Position numbers and translations under genes: made by a program. A stretch of DNA of 64,000 bases from the NCBI RefSeq assembly GCF_045223415.1, contig NZ_JBEQZJ010000002.1, positions 1 to 64,000 of the forward strand. The letters run 5' to 3'. Shown one piece after another: positions 1-9,474 of this stretch. Source of the stretch: Hoskinsella mucinilytica. Lineage in GTDB: Bacteria; Bacillota_I; Bacilli_A; Erysipelotrichales; Erysipelotrichaceae. The notes beneath the pieces were generated by a model that saw only the letters and a program-made list of their open reading frames with translations, was not told where the DNA came from and searched no databases. Within the stretch, counting starts at the first letter, position 1; each line of letters starts with the position of its first letter.

Positions 1-21
1 TTTGACAGTTTAATTTCCAAA

Positions 22-97
<76 letters not shown>

Positions 98-100
98 ACT

Positions 101-177
<77 letters not shown>

Positions 178-214
178 ATAACTAAGCAATTCTTTTTTTA
201 CGCCTTAAACCTTT

Positions 215-305
215 TGGCGGAGGAACTGGGATTCGAACCCAGGCGCCAGTTTCCCGACCTACCGGTTTTCAAGACCGGACCCTTCAACCACTTGGGTATT
301 CCTCC
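215..305 (-). tRNA. tRNA-Ser (UGA)
   Basis: 91-base class II tRNA with a long variable arm, acceptor GGAGGAA/TTCCTCC, discriminator G, anticodon loop CTTGAAA giving TGA, encoded CCA. The length and variable arm fit tRNA-Ser. Confidence 0.96.
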
Positions 306-321
306 AATTTGTTTTTTAAAT

Positions 322-398
322 TGGTGGACCCTGTAGGACTCGAACCTACGACCCACCGGTTATGAGCCGGATGCTCTGACCAACTGAGCTAAGGGTCC
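322..398 (-). tRNA. tRNA with CAU anticodon, probably tRNA-Ile2 (lysidine-modified)
   Basis: 77-base cloverleaf, acceptor GGACCCT/AGGGTCC, anticodon loop CTCATAA (CAT), encoded CCA. It is one of three CAT tRNAs in the cluster. The initiator and the elongator are accounted for by the other two, and the body (GGACC acceptor, GTAGG T-stem) resembles Bacillota tRNA-Ile2, whose C34 is converted to lysidine by TilS to read AUA. The Ile2 identity is inference from sequence likeness, not from a computed model. Confidence 0.85.
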
Positions 399-410
399 AA
401 TTTAGTCAAT

Positions 411-487
411 TGGTGGCGGGGGCGAGACTCGAACTCGCGACCTTCCGGGTATGAACCGGATGCTCTAGCCAACTAAGCTACCCAGCC
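411..487 (-). tRNA. elongator tRNA-Met (CAU)
   Basis: 77-base cloverleaf with anticodon loop TTCATAC (CAT) and encoded CCA; the anticodon arm resembles Bacillus elongator tRNA-Met. The acceptor stem is GGCTGGG against CCCCGCC, so position 4 faces 69 as a U x C mismatch while the other six pairs are standard. Confidence 0.9.
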
Positions 488-497
488 AAAAATATCA

Positions 498-574
498 TGG
501 TCGGGATGACAGGATTTGAACCTGCGACCCCTTGATCCCAAATCAAGTGCACTACCAAGCTGTGCTACATCCCG
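498..574 (-). tRNA. tRNA-Pro (UGG)
   Basis: 77-base cloverleaf, acceptor CGGGATG/CATCCCG, anticodon loop TTTGGGA giving TGG, discriminator A, encoded CCA. Confidence 0.96.
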
Positions 575-583
575 ATATTTTAA

Positions 584-660
584 TGGCGCGCCCAGTAGGA
601 ATCGAACCCGCAACCTTTTGATCCGTAGTCAAACGCTCTATCCAGTTGAGCTATGGGCGC
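584..660 (-). tRNA. tRNA-Arg (ACG)
   Basis: 77-base cloverleaf, acceptor GCGCCCA/TGGGCGC, anticodon loop CTACGGA giving ACG (wobble A, normally deaminated to inosine by TadA), discriminator G, encoded CCA. First gene of the tRNA transcript. Confidence 0.96.
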
Positions 661-697
661 ATTATTTTGTTTCACACCTTTGCCTTAGTGCCCTAAT

Positions 698-726
698 ATA
701 ATACCAAATTAATTTAACTAATGCAA
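698..726 (-). promoter_or_regulatory. SigA-type promoter of the tRNA cluster
   Basis: Reverse strand shows TTGCAT (721-726), a 17-base spacer and TATTAT (698-703), about 38 bases upstream of tRNA-Arg. It lies between the end of the ATPase operon and the tRNAs, so the tRNAs have their own promoter. Confidence 0.8.
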
Positions 727-794
727 CCCTTTTTTTTATTTTTTTTCATTTTTTTGTGATTTATTTATTTCACCTATAAAAAGCAACAAGAGCG

Positions 795-1433
795 CTAACC
801 TACACGCTCCTGTTCGATCTTCTTATCTTTTGTTGCTTTGATAACTTTTTGTCTCGAGAATTCTTCTCTTTCCTTTTCTTCCAGTGCATCACTGATAAAT
901 TTTATATTATCTTCGAAACCTGGAATTACGATGTTTTTCAGCGCATTGGCACGCTTCTGTGCTTTACGTATCGCATTCGCTAAACGATAAACACTATTCT
1001 CGACCTCAGCCAAAATCACAGTCATTTCTTTGACCTTATAAAAACACTTATATGCATAATCTAATTTTGAATTAGCGTGCTCGAGTCCATAAGTCAATTC
1101 AAAAGGCTGTTTATCATAATGAATTTTAGGTATTTCTACACCCATGACACTTCGATAACTTACATGTACACCTGTATCCACAGGTACAGCCTCTACTAAG
1201 TCACTGATAACCCCTAATGACATATTTGCTTGTTGTAGGGCATAATAAGCTTTTTGATACGTGATCGTAATTTCATCACGCAAAAGCTTAACGCTATCTA
1301 ATAAGCCCATCATTTCTCTTGTTAAGATATTACGCTTACGATCCATTAATTCATAGCCCATATGTGCTAAATCATTGGATTTCTTTGTAGCAATCAGATT
1401 TCCTTTTGTTGGAAAGACCTGTTTATTCGCCAT
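795..1433 (-). CDS. ntpD: V-type ATPase subunit D
   Basis: Central stalk (rotor) subunit of the V/A-type ATPase; it transmits rotation between the A3B3 head and the membrane ring. The 212-residue product has the family pattern: N-terminal 'FPTKGNL' motif near residues 7-13, followed by a long alpha-helical body expected to form an antiparallel coiled coil. It is the last gene of the nine-gene operon and starts 3 bases after the subunit B stop, so the two are probably translationally coupled. Length is normal for the family. No strong hairpin follows; only a T-rich tract precedes the tRNA promoter. Confidence 0.96.
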   Translation of the reverse strand: MANKQVFPTKGNLIATKKSNDLAHMGYELMDRKRNILTREMMGLLDSVKLLRDEITITYQKAYYALQQANMSLGVISDLVEAVPVDTGVHVSYRSVMGVEIPKIHYDKQPFELTYGLEHANSKLDYAYKCFYKVKEMTVILAEVENSVYRLANAIRKAQKRANALKNIVIPGFEDNIKFISDALEEKEREEFSRQKVIKATKDKKIEQERVG

Positions 1434-1435
1434 AA

Positions 1436-2878
1436 CTATTCACCTGGCTTTGCTAATTCTTTAATGATTGGACCAGTTTTAAGCTGAAAACGTTGAATTG
1501 CACGCTCATGATTATAGAATTGATCCAATACTTCATTATCCACACGATCCAGTTCCCCACGTGGTAAGACACTGAGTAAATCCCATCCTAAATCAAGCGT
1601 TTCTTCTATGCTTCTATTTACATCCATTCCTTGATTTAGAAAATGTTCCTCAAATAGCGTACCAAAAGACATGTATTGTTTATCTACATCACTCAATTCG
1701 TCTTCACCAATAACACTAGCAAGACTTCTTGCATCTTGAACCTTTGCATAAGCAGCAAATAACTGATTGCTGACATCAGAATGATCTTTCCTTGTATAGC
1801 CTTCACCAATACCATCTTTCATTAGACGAGATAATGAAGGTAATACTCCAACAGGAGGATAAACTCCCATTTGATTTAAATTTCGGTCTAAGACAATTTG
1901 TCCTTCTGTAATGTAACCAGTAAGGTCTGGAATTGGATGTGTGATGTCATCATTTGGCATCGTCAAAATTGGAATTTGGGTAACTGAACCACCAGCACCT
2001 TTTACGATACCGGCTCTTTCATATAAGGAAGCAAGGTCAGAATATAAGTACCCTGGATATCCTTTACGTCCTGGAATTTCACCTTTACTACTAGAAAATT
2101 CACGAAGTGCCTCACAATAAGATGTAATATCTGTCAGAATTACCAAAACATGCATATCATGTTCATATGCAAGATATTCTGCTGCGGTTAGTGCACATCG
2201 TGGTGTCAGTGTACGTTCAATAATTGGATCATTGGATAAATTGACGAACATTACAACCTTTTCCATTACTCCCGCTTCTTCGAAAGAACGTTTGAAATAA
2301 TCTGCAACGTCATTTTTAACACCCATCGCTGCAAATACGATACAAAAATTCTTGCCATCTCCATCAGAAATTTTAGCTTGCTTTACCAATTGCACTGCAA
2401 GGTCATTATGTGGCATACCTGATCCTGAGAAAATAGGAAGCTTTTGTCCTCGAATCAAAGTAGTTAAGGCATCAATACTGGAAATGCCTGTATTGATATA
2501 GTTTCGTGGATAAACACGAGAAACAGGGTTCAACGGTTGTCCATTGATATCTGCACTCTTCTCTGCATAAATTTCTCCCAATCCATCAATTGGTCTTCCA
2601 CTTCCGTTAAAAACACGACCAAGTAGTTCCTTTGATAAAGGGAGCTCCATTGGTTTTCCCGTGAATTTGGTCTTTGTATTTCTTAAACTCAATCCATTGG
2701 TACCTTCGAATACCTGAATCGCTGCACGTTTTCCGTCCAACTGTACCACTCTTCCCAAACGAGTAGAACCATCACCACATTTGATTTCTACCATTTCCTC
2801 ATAGCTGGCGTTTTCTACGTTGTCCAGGAAAATCAAAGGCCCATTGATTTCACTCAATCCTAAATATTGAAGACTCAT
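1436..2878 (-). CDS. ntpB: V-type ATPase subunit B (non-catalytic)
   Basis: Regulatory, non-catalytic head subunit alternating with subunit A. 480 residues from the chosen ATG at 2878, which sits 7 bases after a GGAGG site; a GTG two codons upstream would overlap that site. The P-loop position is degenerate (GSGMPHND instead of GxxxxGKT), as is normal for B subunits, and the 'RKGYPGYLYSDLASLYERAG' alpha/beta-family signature is near residues 285-305. Located between subunits A and D, 15 bases downstream of A. Confidence 0.96.
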   Translation of the reverse strand: MSLQYLGLSEINGPLIFLDNVENASYEEMVEIKCGDGSTRLGRVVQLDGKRAAIQVFEGTNGLSLRNTKTKFTGKPMELPLSKELLGRVFNGSGRPIDGLGEIYAEKSADINGQPLNPVSRVYPRNYINTGISSIDALTTLIRGQKLPIFSGSGMPHNDLAVQLVKQAKISDGDGKNFCIVFAAMGVKNDVADYFKRSFEEAGVMEKVVMFVNLSNDPIIERTLTPRCALTAAEYLAYEHDMHVLVILTDITSYCEALREFSSSKGEIPGRKGYPGYLYSDLASLYERAGIVKGAGGSVTQIPILTMPNDDITHPIPDLTGYITEGQIVLDRNLNQMGVYPPVGVLPSLSRLMKDGIGEGYTRKDHSDVSNQLFAAYAKVQDARSLASVIGEDELSDVDKQYMSFGTLFEEHFLNQGMDVNRSIEETLDLGWDLLSVLPRGELDRVDNEVLDQFYNHERAIQRFQLKTGPIIKELAKPGE

Positions 2879-2893
2879 AAGCACTCCTCCTTT

Positions 2894-4651
2894 TTACGCA
2901 TTCAAACTTTCATTTACAGCTTTATCGATCATTGGCATATAATCATCAAGCAGTTCAATATGATCGTTTGGCACATCATATTTCATTTTTGTGACTGTCT
3001 CAAAGATACCTGATGCTATAATTTCTGTTAAAGATTTTCCATCCAAAACAATTTCTTTGCATCGTTTATATAAATATAGAATAACATCCATCATTTTCAG
3101 CTGTTTTTCCAGTGGTACATACGTATCGTCTTTGTGGAACGCATTCTGTTGCAAATAGCCCACTCGAATCACTTTACAAATCTCGATGACCAATTTTTGA
3201 TCTTCTGGTAGCACATCGCTACCTATTAATTTTACAATTTCCATTAATTTAGCTTCTTCAGCAAGCAGACTCATAATCTCTTGACGATTGCGTAAAAAAC
3301 GCATATCTACATTCTTGTTATACCATTTAGAAAGGTCACCGACATATTCAGAATAGCTCTCAGTCCAATTGATGGCAAAGTAATGTCTTGCATAGGCAAG
3401 TGATTTATCTAGGGCCCAAAAACATCTTACAAATCGTTTGGTGTTCTGCGTAACTGGTTCAGAAAAATCATTTCCTTGTGGGGAAACTGCGCCAATAATG
3501 GAAACACTTCCTTCTTGATCATTCAATGTCTTCATATAGCCTGCTCGTTCATAAAATTGTGAAATACGTGATGGAAGGTATGCAGGGAATCCTTCTTCTG
3601 CCGGCATCTCTTCCAAACGTCCACTAATTTCACGAAGTGCCTCGGCCCAACGTGATGTAGAGTCTGCCATGATTGCCACATGATATCCCATATCTCGATA
3701 GTATTCAGCTAAAGTAAGTCCTGTATATATGCTTGCTTCACGTGCCGCAACCGGCATATTTGAGGTATTGGCGATCAATACTGTACGATCCGTCAACGGA
3801 CGATTACTTTTAGGGTCAATTAATTCTGAAAATTCTTCCAGAACCTGTGTCATTTCATTTCCTCGTTCACCACATCCAACATAAACAATGATATCTGCAT
3901 CGCACCATTTTGCTAACTGATGTTGTGTCATTGTTTTCCCTGTTCCAAATCCTCCGGGTATGGCAGCAGTGCCTCCTTTGGCAATAGGAAAGAGGGTATC
4001 AAAAATACGTTGTCCGGTAATCAATGGTACACTGATTGGTAAACGTTGGGCAACTGGTCTTGCTTGTTTGATTGGCCATTTTTGGCAAAGGGTCAAGGTA
4101 TGAATCACTCCAGTTTCATCTTTTACCTTGATAATTTCATGGTTGATGTTATAGGCTCCATCTTCAACAACCTCTACAACTTCTCCATGTAGTGTTGGTG
4201 GAATCATACAGCGATGTTCAATCAAATCTGTTTCAGGAACCGTCGCAAAGATTTGTCCTGGCGTAACTTGATCTTGCACTCTAACTTTTATGCTTACTTG
4301 CCAAAGTGCTTCTTCATCAAGTGGAGCAACATTGCTTCCTGTTGCGATAAAGGCACCTGACTCTTTGGCGATTTCTTTTAATGGACGTTCAATTCCATCA
4401 AAAATATTTCTTAAAATTCCTGGTCCCAGGGTTACGGAAATAGGACTGCCTGTTGGTTCCACAGGTTCCCCTGGTTTCAAACTCGTTGTGGATTCATATA
4501 CCTGGATCGTTGTCACATCTTTACTGATGCTGATAACTTCTCCCATCAGTTTTTTGTTTCCAACAAACACTTTTTCCATCATTGAAAAATCTAGCGCATT
4601 TTTCACCTTTACGACCGGACCATTAATGGAATAGATTACATTTTCACTCAC
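2894..4651 (-). CDS. ntpA: V-type ATPase catalytic subunit A
   Basis: ATP-hydrolysing or ATP-forming head subunit (EC 7.1.2.2 or the sodium variant). 585 residues, typical length. The Walker A motif GGFGTGKT lies near residue 233, the catalytic glutamate is in 'CGERGNEM' near residue 262, and a large 'non-homologous' insert at about residues 110-200 separates A from B-type chains. Translation starts at GTG (4651), preceded by AGAGGTGAT. The sequence of the head does not tell whether the ring moves protons or sodium. Confidence 0.97.
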   Translation of the reverse strand: MSENVIYSINGPVVKVKNALDFSMMEKVFVGNKKLMGEVISISKDVTTIQVYESTTSLKPGEPVEPTGSPISVTLGPGILRNIFDGIERPLKEIAKESGAFIATGSNVAPLDEEALWQVSIKVRVQDQVTPGQIFATVPETDLIEHRCMIPPTLHGEVVEVVEDGAYNINHEIIKVKDETGVIHTLTLCQKWPIKQARPVAQRLPISVPLITGQRIFDTLFPIAKGGTAAIPGGFGTGKTMTQHQLAKWCDADIIVYVGCGERGNEMTQVLEEFSELIDPKSNRPLTDRTVLIANTSNMPVAAREASIYTGLTLAEYYRDMGYHVAIMADSTSRWAEALREISGRLEEMPAEEGFPAYLPSRISQFYERAGYMKTLNDQEGSVSIIGAVSPQGNDFSEPVTQNTKRFVRCFWALDKSLAYARHYFAINWTESYSEYVGDLSKWYNKNVDMRFLRNRQEIMSLLAEEAKLMEIVKLIGSDVLPEDQKLVIEICKVIRVGYLQQNAFHKDDTYVPLEKQLKMMDVILYLYKRCKEIVLDGKSLTEIIASGIFETVTKMKYDVPNDHIELLDDYMPMIDKAVNESLNA

Positions 4652-4685
4652 ATTATCACCTCTAGTGCATTCTTATGCATTTGGA

Positions 4686-5282
4686 TTATTTGATAAACAA
4701 TCCGGAATTCGTATAGAACCAGTCTTTTTGTTCTTCTAGTGCAGTATCAAAGGTTTCATCAACCACAATTCCTAAGCTGATACATTCTAGACGTAGACCA
4801 CCTAGAATCATATCCTCATCCACTTGCACCTTACACTCTTTTCCATAGGCTTTTTGGATATCATCTGCATAGACCATATCCTCTTTCCTAATACAGAAAA
4901 CAGCATCCGTAAAAGAACCATCTGCTAACGCACTGGCTTTCTTTTTCAGATAATCACGATATTCATCCTTTTTCGTAAATGCCATAATTTCATCTTTTGC
5001 TTGATGAAATACAAGCTCACTATATTCTTTACGTTTTGCCATCAGTTTTCGATTTGTTTCCTCATGCGCTTTACTTAGGCGGATGGCATGTTCGCTTTGA
5101 AGTTCTTTTAACTCCTGTTCACGAACGATACCAGCCTCTCTTTGCGCATCAGCTTCTAAACCCTGAAGAGCTTTGTCACGAATATCTGCTATCTCGTCTT
5201 CGATCTGCTTGATTTCAATACCGCTCACACGATCGATTTCTTCTTCAAAATATTGTTCAAGCTTCGTTTTTTCATCTAACAT
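4686..5282 (-). CDS. ntpE: V-type ATPase subunit E (peripheral stalk)
   Basis: Peripheral-stalk (stator) subunit that pairs with the small helical G/H subunit. The 198-residue chain has a charged helical N-terminal half rich in Glu, Lys, Arg and Gln, and a mixed alpha/beta C-terminal domain with 'ILGGLRLEC' near residue 160, typical of subunit E. The start chosen is ATG 5282, which follows GAGGTG by six bases; an in-frame GTG three codons earlier overlaps that ribosome site. It sits between subunits F and A. Confidence 0.93.
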   Translation of the reverse strand: MLDEKTKLEQYFEEEIDRVSGIEIKQIEDEIADIRDKALQGLEADAQREAGIVREQELKELQSEHAIRLSKAHEETNRKLMAKRKEYSELVFHQAKDEIMAFTKKDEYRDYLKKKASALADGSFTDAVFCIRKEDMVYADDIQKAYGKECKVQVDEDMILGGLRLECISLGIVVDETFDTALEEQKDWFYTNSGLFIK

Positions 5283-5292
5283 AGCAAACACC

Positions 5293-5601
5293 TCATAGTT
5301 TCACACCGATTGCTTCACTTACATAACGGTCTATGGTCTCTCCTATTTTCGCAGAGCCATGACGATCAGGTATTTCCACGATCAATGGTTTCTTTAATTT
5401 TAATTTTAATTCAGAAATGACCTCAGGGCAAGTCTGAATTAGCTTGGTAGTCATCAGTATAATAGCGACGTCTTCCATATGCATGGCTTTTTCCAGTTCT
5501 TCAAGCACTTCTTGGCGTTCATGAACGACGACACCTTCAATGCCGGCCAACCGCATCCCCATCTGTGTATCAATGTTATCGCTGAGCAGGAAAAATTTCA
5601 T
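5293..5601 (-). CDS. ntpF: V-type ATPase subunit F
   Basis: Small central-stalk subunit that binds subunit D. 102 residues, normal for the family, with an alternating beta/alpha pattern and the conserved 'IILMTTKL' and 'PLIVEIPDRHGS' segments near residues 47 and 73. AAAGGGG precedes the ATG. It lies directly upstream of subunit E (10-base gap) and downstream of the ring subunit K. The letter used for this subunit differs between species (NtpG in Enterococcus). Confidence 0.93.
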   Translation of the reverse strand: MKFFLLSDNIDTQMGMRLAGIEGVVVHERQEVLEELEKAMHMEDVAIILMTTKLIQTCPEVISELKLKLKKPLIVEIPDRHGSAKIGETIDRYVSEAIGVKL

Positions 5602-5623
5602 AAGAAATCCCCTTTCTGATTTT

Positions 5624-6067
5624 TTATAATTTCATAAAGATGATAAAGATTGAGATCAATAAACCATAAATGGCAACACCTTCACCCAAAGCAACAAAGA
5701 TCATAGATTTACCAAAGTTCTCTTTATTTTCTGAGAAAGCACCAATGGCAGCAGGAGCAGCAGCAGCTACGGCAATACCAGCACCAAGTGCAGATAAACC
5801 AGTAGATAATGCAGCAGCAATAAAGCCTAATCCTTGACCAATAGATCCAGCCATTTTATCAGCTACATCTGCAGTTTCAGCGGCATATGCTTTGGTTGCA
5901 GAGAAAAATACGGTTCCTAATACAATAGCGAAGAATAGACAGATATGTGATACGATACGTGTCTTTGCGCTTTTTGCGCTTGTCTTACCTTTAAACACAT
6001 TGACAAGTGGCAATGAGATCAATACTAATAATACAAGTGGCATCAATAATTCAAATGGACTTAACAT
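5624..6067 (-). CDS. ntpK: V-type ATPase membrane ring subunit K (c-type proteolipid)
   Basis: Forms the rotating membrane ring that carries the coupling ion. 147 residues with four predicted membrane segments (about 8-27, 37-57, 78-108, 122-145). Only the second hairpin is c-like: a Gly/Ala-rich helix from residue 78 and the carboxylate helix 'ALGEGVAIYG' near residue 126, whose Glu should bind the ion. The first hairpin is basic between its helices and lacks a carboxylate. This layout is common in clostridial-type V-ATPases. Whether H+ or Na+ is carried cannot be settled here. Confidence 0.93.
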   Translation of the reverse strand: MLSPFELLMPLVLLVLISLPLVNVFKGKTSAKSAKTRIVSHICLFFAIVLGTVFFSATKAYAAETADVADKMAGSIGQGLGFIAAALSTGLSALGAGIAVAAAAPAAIGAFSENKENFGKSMIFVALGEGVAIYGLLISIFIIFMKL

Positions 6068-6083
6068 AATTTGTTCCTCCTAG

Positions 6084-8012
6084 TTAATTTAACTCTTTCA
6101 AAGATTGAAATGCAATTCCGTTTCCATTAAAGTAACGGGAGAACATTTCATAAAATTCAAGACGAAGTACCTGAATACCTACGATCATACCTTCTAGACA
6201 CATAACAAGGATGTTTCCGAAAATCCCTACGACAAGTCCTCCGGCATTCCCAACCATGCCCATGATCAGCGTTACTGCCATCATCATACCGGCATGAGAT
6301 AATACGAACCCACCAACACGTAGGTAGGAAATCGTATTCGTGATATAGGATAGACATACTTCTAATAATTCAAATATACTCTCTACAAAGAATGCTCCAA
6401 AGCCTTCTGGGAACATTGCTTTATGAGCCATTTTGTGTTCCAGTGGTTCTTTCATGAAAATCAAAACCAACGGCAGTATCAAACAAATCAGTACAAATGG
6501 TATAGAGAAGATATTATGAGAGCTTAATAAGGTATATGCCAATCCCCCTACTAGGGATGCATAGAATACCAGCCCTGCGATTCCGTTTTGTGAAAAACAA
6601 AGTTCTCCGATATTTTTGTTTTTGATTTGCAGATAAATATTTACACACATACTGAATATAATGAGGAAAGCACCGATACCAACGGAGAAGACGAGCAGAA
6701 TTGGAATGAATTCACTTGTCATGACTTCAATTGGTTTTTCACTCATACCAAACAAGGTCTGATACAGTGGATTTAATAGTGTTTCGTTTCCGAAAACGGA
6801 TCCCCAAATAAAGCCGAAGATCGTTGAGGAAATTCCAATACGGACACCAACCTCTCCTAACTTCATCTTTTTATATTTTGCCGCAAGATATCCTACTAGT
6901 ATTAAGACTAGTCCTTGCCCTACATCTCCAAACATCATACCGAATAACAGAGAATAGGTTACAGCAACAAATGGTGTAGGATCAATTCCTTCATATTCTG
7001 GTGTGCCATACATTTCTACAAACATTGAGAACGGCCTGGCAAACCACCCATTCTTCAGTTTCGTCGGAGGCGCGAGTCGTTTATCACTATGGGCTGGGCG
7101 CACTTCGATTTCCACCTCCTTCAGGTCGGAGAATGTCTGTTTCAATTTTGTCACATCATCCTCTACGATAAACCCGGTTATGGAGAATCGCTCACCTAGT
7201 CCAACGACATATTTTCTTGCTTCATAGGTGTGATTCAAAAACTCTAATTCTCCTTTGATTTCCGCAAAATGCTCTAAACATTCGTCTTTCAGCTTTGCCA
7301 ACACTTCATTTACATGTTGTAGCTGTTTATAGTCGTTGTCAATTTCTTCTTGCAACGTTTCTTTGGCACGCTCTGGAGTTCCATGAACAAATTCAGGAAT
7401 ACGAATACGTTCAAAGTAAAGGCTAGAGAAAATGTTATCGACATCTCCTTCATATTTTTCCGTAGTCAAATAGACACACCAACTATAGGTGTCATCCGTG
7501 CTAAAGGATTTGAATACAAATGGGCGGTTACGATAATATTGCAGTTTCTCTACACTATCCAAAGGCAGTCGACCAAATCTAATCTTAATGTATTTGCATT
7601 CAAATAAATCATCCAAATTCAAATCAATGCTTTCGATATTGCGTACTTGAATCAAGGCATCCTTGTTCTCTTGGATCACTGTTTCTAAATCTTTTTTGAC
7701 GATTGCACCGTCTAAATATTTCTTATGGATATCATCCACATAGGCTGTGATTTTCGCCAGATCATAATCACGGCTTCTCATTTCTCTTGTAGGCACTTCT
7801 AAATCCATATCCAAAGTAACCTCTTTGAAATGTGTCAATACATCAGTAATCGGATTTTCTTCATTTAATGTCGTCAGACCGTGCACAGAATCAACAAATT
7901 TACTTGCTGGTTCCGGATGAAAATAATCCAAATCGACAAATTTCAGAAGTACATCATTGAGATATTCATTATCTCCAGTGATGTTGATCAGCTTCATCTT
8001 TGCGATTGCCAT
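6084..8012 (-). CDS. ntpI: V-type ATPase subunit I (membrane stator)
   Basis: The a-type stator that forms the ion half-channels against ring subunit K. About 642 residues: a soluble alpha/beta and coiled-coil N-terminal half (to about residue 340), then seven or so membrane helices. The segment 'TISYLRVGGFVLSHAGM' near residue 560 carries the conserved Arg that faces the ring Glu. ATG 8012 is chosen because it follows AGGAG by eight bases. Directly upstream of ntpK. Confidence 0.96.
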   Translation of the reverse strand: MAIAKMKLINITGDNEYLNDVLLKFVDLDYFHPEPASKFVDSVHGLTTLNEENPITDVLTHFKEVTLDMDLEVPTREMRSRDYDLAKITAYVDDIHKKYLDGAIVKKDLETVIQENKDALIQVRNIESIDLNLDDLFECKYIKIRFGRLPLDSVEKLQYYRNRPFVFKSFSTDDTYSWCVYLTTEKYEGDVDNIFSSLYFERIRIPEFVHGTPERAKETLQEEIDNDYKQLQHVNEVLAKLKDECLEHFAEIKGELEFLNHTYEARKYVVGLGERFSITGFIVEDDVTKLKQTFSDLKEVEIEVRPAHSDKRLAPPTKLKNGWFARPFSMFVEMYGTPEYEGIDPTPFVAVTYSLLFGMMFGDVGQGLVLILVGYLAAKYKKMKLGEVGVRIGISSTIFGFIWGSVFGNETLLNPLYQTLFGMSEKPIEVMTSEFIPILLVFSVGIGAFLIIFSMCVNIYLQIKNKNIGELCFSQNGIAGLVFYASLVGGLAYTLLSSHNIFSIPFVLICLILPLVLIFMKEPLEHKMAHKAMFPEGFGAFFVESIFELLEVCLSYITNTISYLRVGGFVLSHAGMMMAVTLIMGMVGNAGGLVVGIFGNILVMCLEGMIVGIQVLRLEFYEMFSRYFNGNGIAFQSLKELN

Positions 8013-8027
8013 CACACATTCTCCTTT

Positions 8028-9068
8028 CTAATAAATCAGCATCTTTGCAATGTCTTCACTATCTACTTGATAACGAACACCCTCAATGATGTTGACGAGA
8101 TTGTCCAGTTCTAGCTTTTCTAAGTACAAATAGGAAGCATAAACTACTGGAGCACTTTGCGAATAGTATATATTCTTTCTCGCCATGCGATACCGGAATT
8201 GATCCATATACCATTCAATATAAACACGTTTGTCATCATCCATTTCCAAATGATACCAGCTTTTTGCTAGTCTATCCATGAACCCTTTTAGATGAGGTTC
8301 TGCGAGTAATTCCTCGATTTGTTTCTTGGAAAAATGCACTTGAACATCGATCAAAGAGTCTCGGATGACATCTTCTCGTGATTGGAAATAACGCTTGTAA
8401 CGATAAATTTTGGTCAGATTAGATAACTCTACATCAATTCCATAAAGCTCCCTTGCTTCTTTCCTAGTTTTACCTTTCATCACCTTATCGATAACTTCAA
8501 AAACATGTTCATAATATTTCTTGTTTAGGGCTGTTTCACATGCGGTATATGCGATTTCACCCTCTTTTCCTTTTCCTACTTTGAAAGGAAGCAATACATC
8601 ATAATACATTGTTTTCTTTAAAACGCTCAGCAATTCATCAAAGGTATGAACATTGCCTAGCCGCATCAGATCATAACTGACATAGCCTTTTAAGAAAACC
8701 GGCAGCTCTGCAATCGCATCCTCATACTCTTTGGATATCAGCACACGAATACATTGCAGGATCAGATCAATTTCTATTTGTTGCATATGCAACTGATAGA
8801 AGTCCTTCTGCCCCGCTTCAGCATAGCGATACAGCTTCATTGTCTGCCGAAACATGTCCCTTCGCAAAATGTTCTCGAGTTGACCACGATGGATGTTGTT
8901 TTCTCTTACATCCTTTAAGGCTTCCCCATATTGAGTTTCATTTTTCAAATAACCAGCAATTTCAGAGACGCTTCGCTTATGCAGCAATTCATTGTAGTCA
9001 TCTGCACTTAGCTGCTTTCCATGCATGCTTTTGGCTTTTGAAACAATGACACCTGTTGCCATATTCAT
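8028..9068 (-). CDS. ntpC: V-type ATPase subunit C
   Basis: Socket protein (subunit d in eukaryotic naming) that links the central stalk to the membrane ring. 346 residues, almost entirely helical with repeated 'Y..R...' helices, close to the family norm. A GGAGGTG site precedes the ATG by eight bases. It lies between the small coiled-coil subunit and subunit I; a 15-base gap separates it from the latter. Confidence 0.93.
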   Translation of the reverse strand: MNMATGVIVSKAKSMHGKQLSADDYNELLHKRSVSEIAGYLKNETQYGEALKDVRENNIHRGQLENILRRDMFRQTMKLYRYAEAGQKDFYQLHMQQIEIDLILQCIRVLISKEYEDAIAELPVFLKGYVSYDLMRLGNVHTFDELLSVLKKTMYYDVLLPFKVGKGKEGEIAYTACETALNKKYYEHVFEVIDKVMKGKTRKEARELYGIDVELSNLTKIYRYKRYFQSREDVIRDSLIDVQVHFSKKQIEELLAEPHLKGFMDRLAKSWYHLEMDDDKRVYIEWYMDQFRYRMARKNIYYSQSAPVVYASYLYLEKLELDNLVNIIEGVRYQVDSEDIAKMLIY

Positions 9069-9096
9069 AAGGGCTCACCTCCTTGATGATACTGCC

Positions 9097-9408
9097 TTAG
9101 GCATCCAGACAATGTGTTACGATTCTGTTGACCCATTCATCTCGATGCTTTTCATAATGCGCTTGCATCTGTTGAAGGGCTTCTTCAAAATCCTTTTCCT
9201 CCTGCTTCATAGAAACAGCCAATTCCTTGTCCATTTCAGCTCGCTTTTCGTAAATACAACGCTTGGTTTCTTCTTGATACTTGGCTTTGATTTCTTCTTT
9301 CTTTTCCTGTATCTGATCCTGGACGTTGTTTTTCATTTGCTTTTTTGAAGCTACATTGTTTCTTGCTCGTTTATCTGCTTCTACAATTTTTCTAATTAGC
9401 TCCTCCAA
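9097..9408 (-). CDS. V-type ATPase subunit G/H-like coiled-coil protein (TTG start)
   Basis: First gene of the ATPase operon; about 103 residues, almost all helical and charged, as expected for the peripheral-stalk partner of subunit E. The reading frame is open to an ATG at 9468, but that ATG coincides with the predicted transcription start. A TTG at 9408 has a perfect AGGAGG (9418-9423) nine bases upstream and gives the family-like N-terminus 'MEELIRKIVEADKRA'. I therefore use the TTG. Assignment rests on operon position, size and coiled-coil character. Confidence 0.8.
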   Translation of the reverse strand: MEELIRKIVEADKRARNNVASKKQMKNNVQDQIQEKKEEIKAKYQEETKRCIYEKRAEMDKELAVSMKQEEKDFEEALQQMQAHYEKHRDEWVNRIVTHCLDA

Positions 9409-9474
9409 AAAACGATACCTCCTTTGCCTTACATCAGCAATTCCTGGTTTTGACCATACCAAAACCATGCTAAA

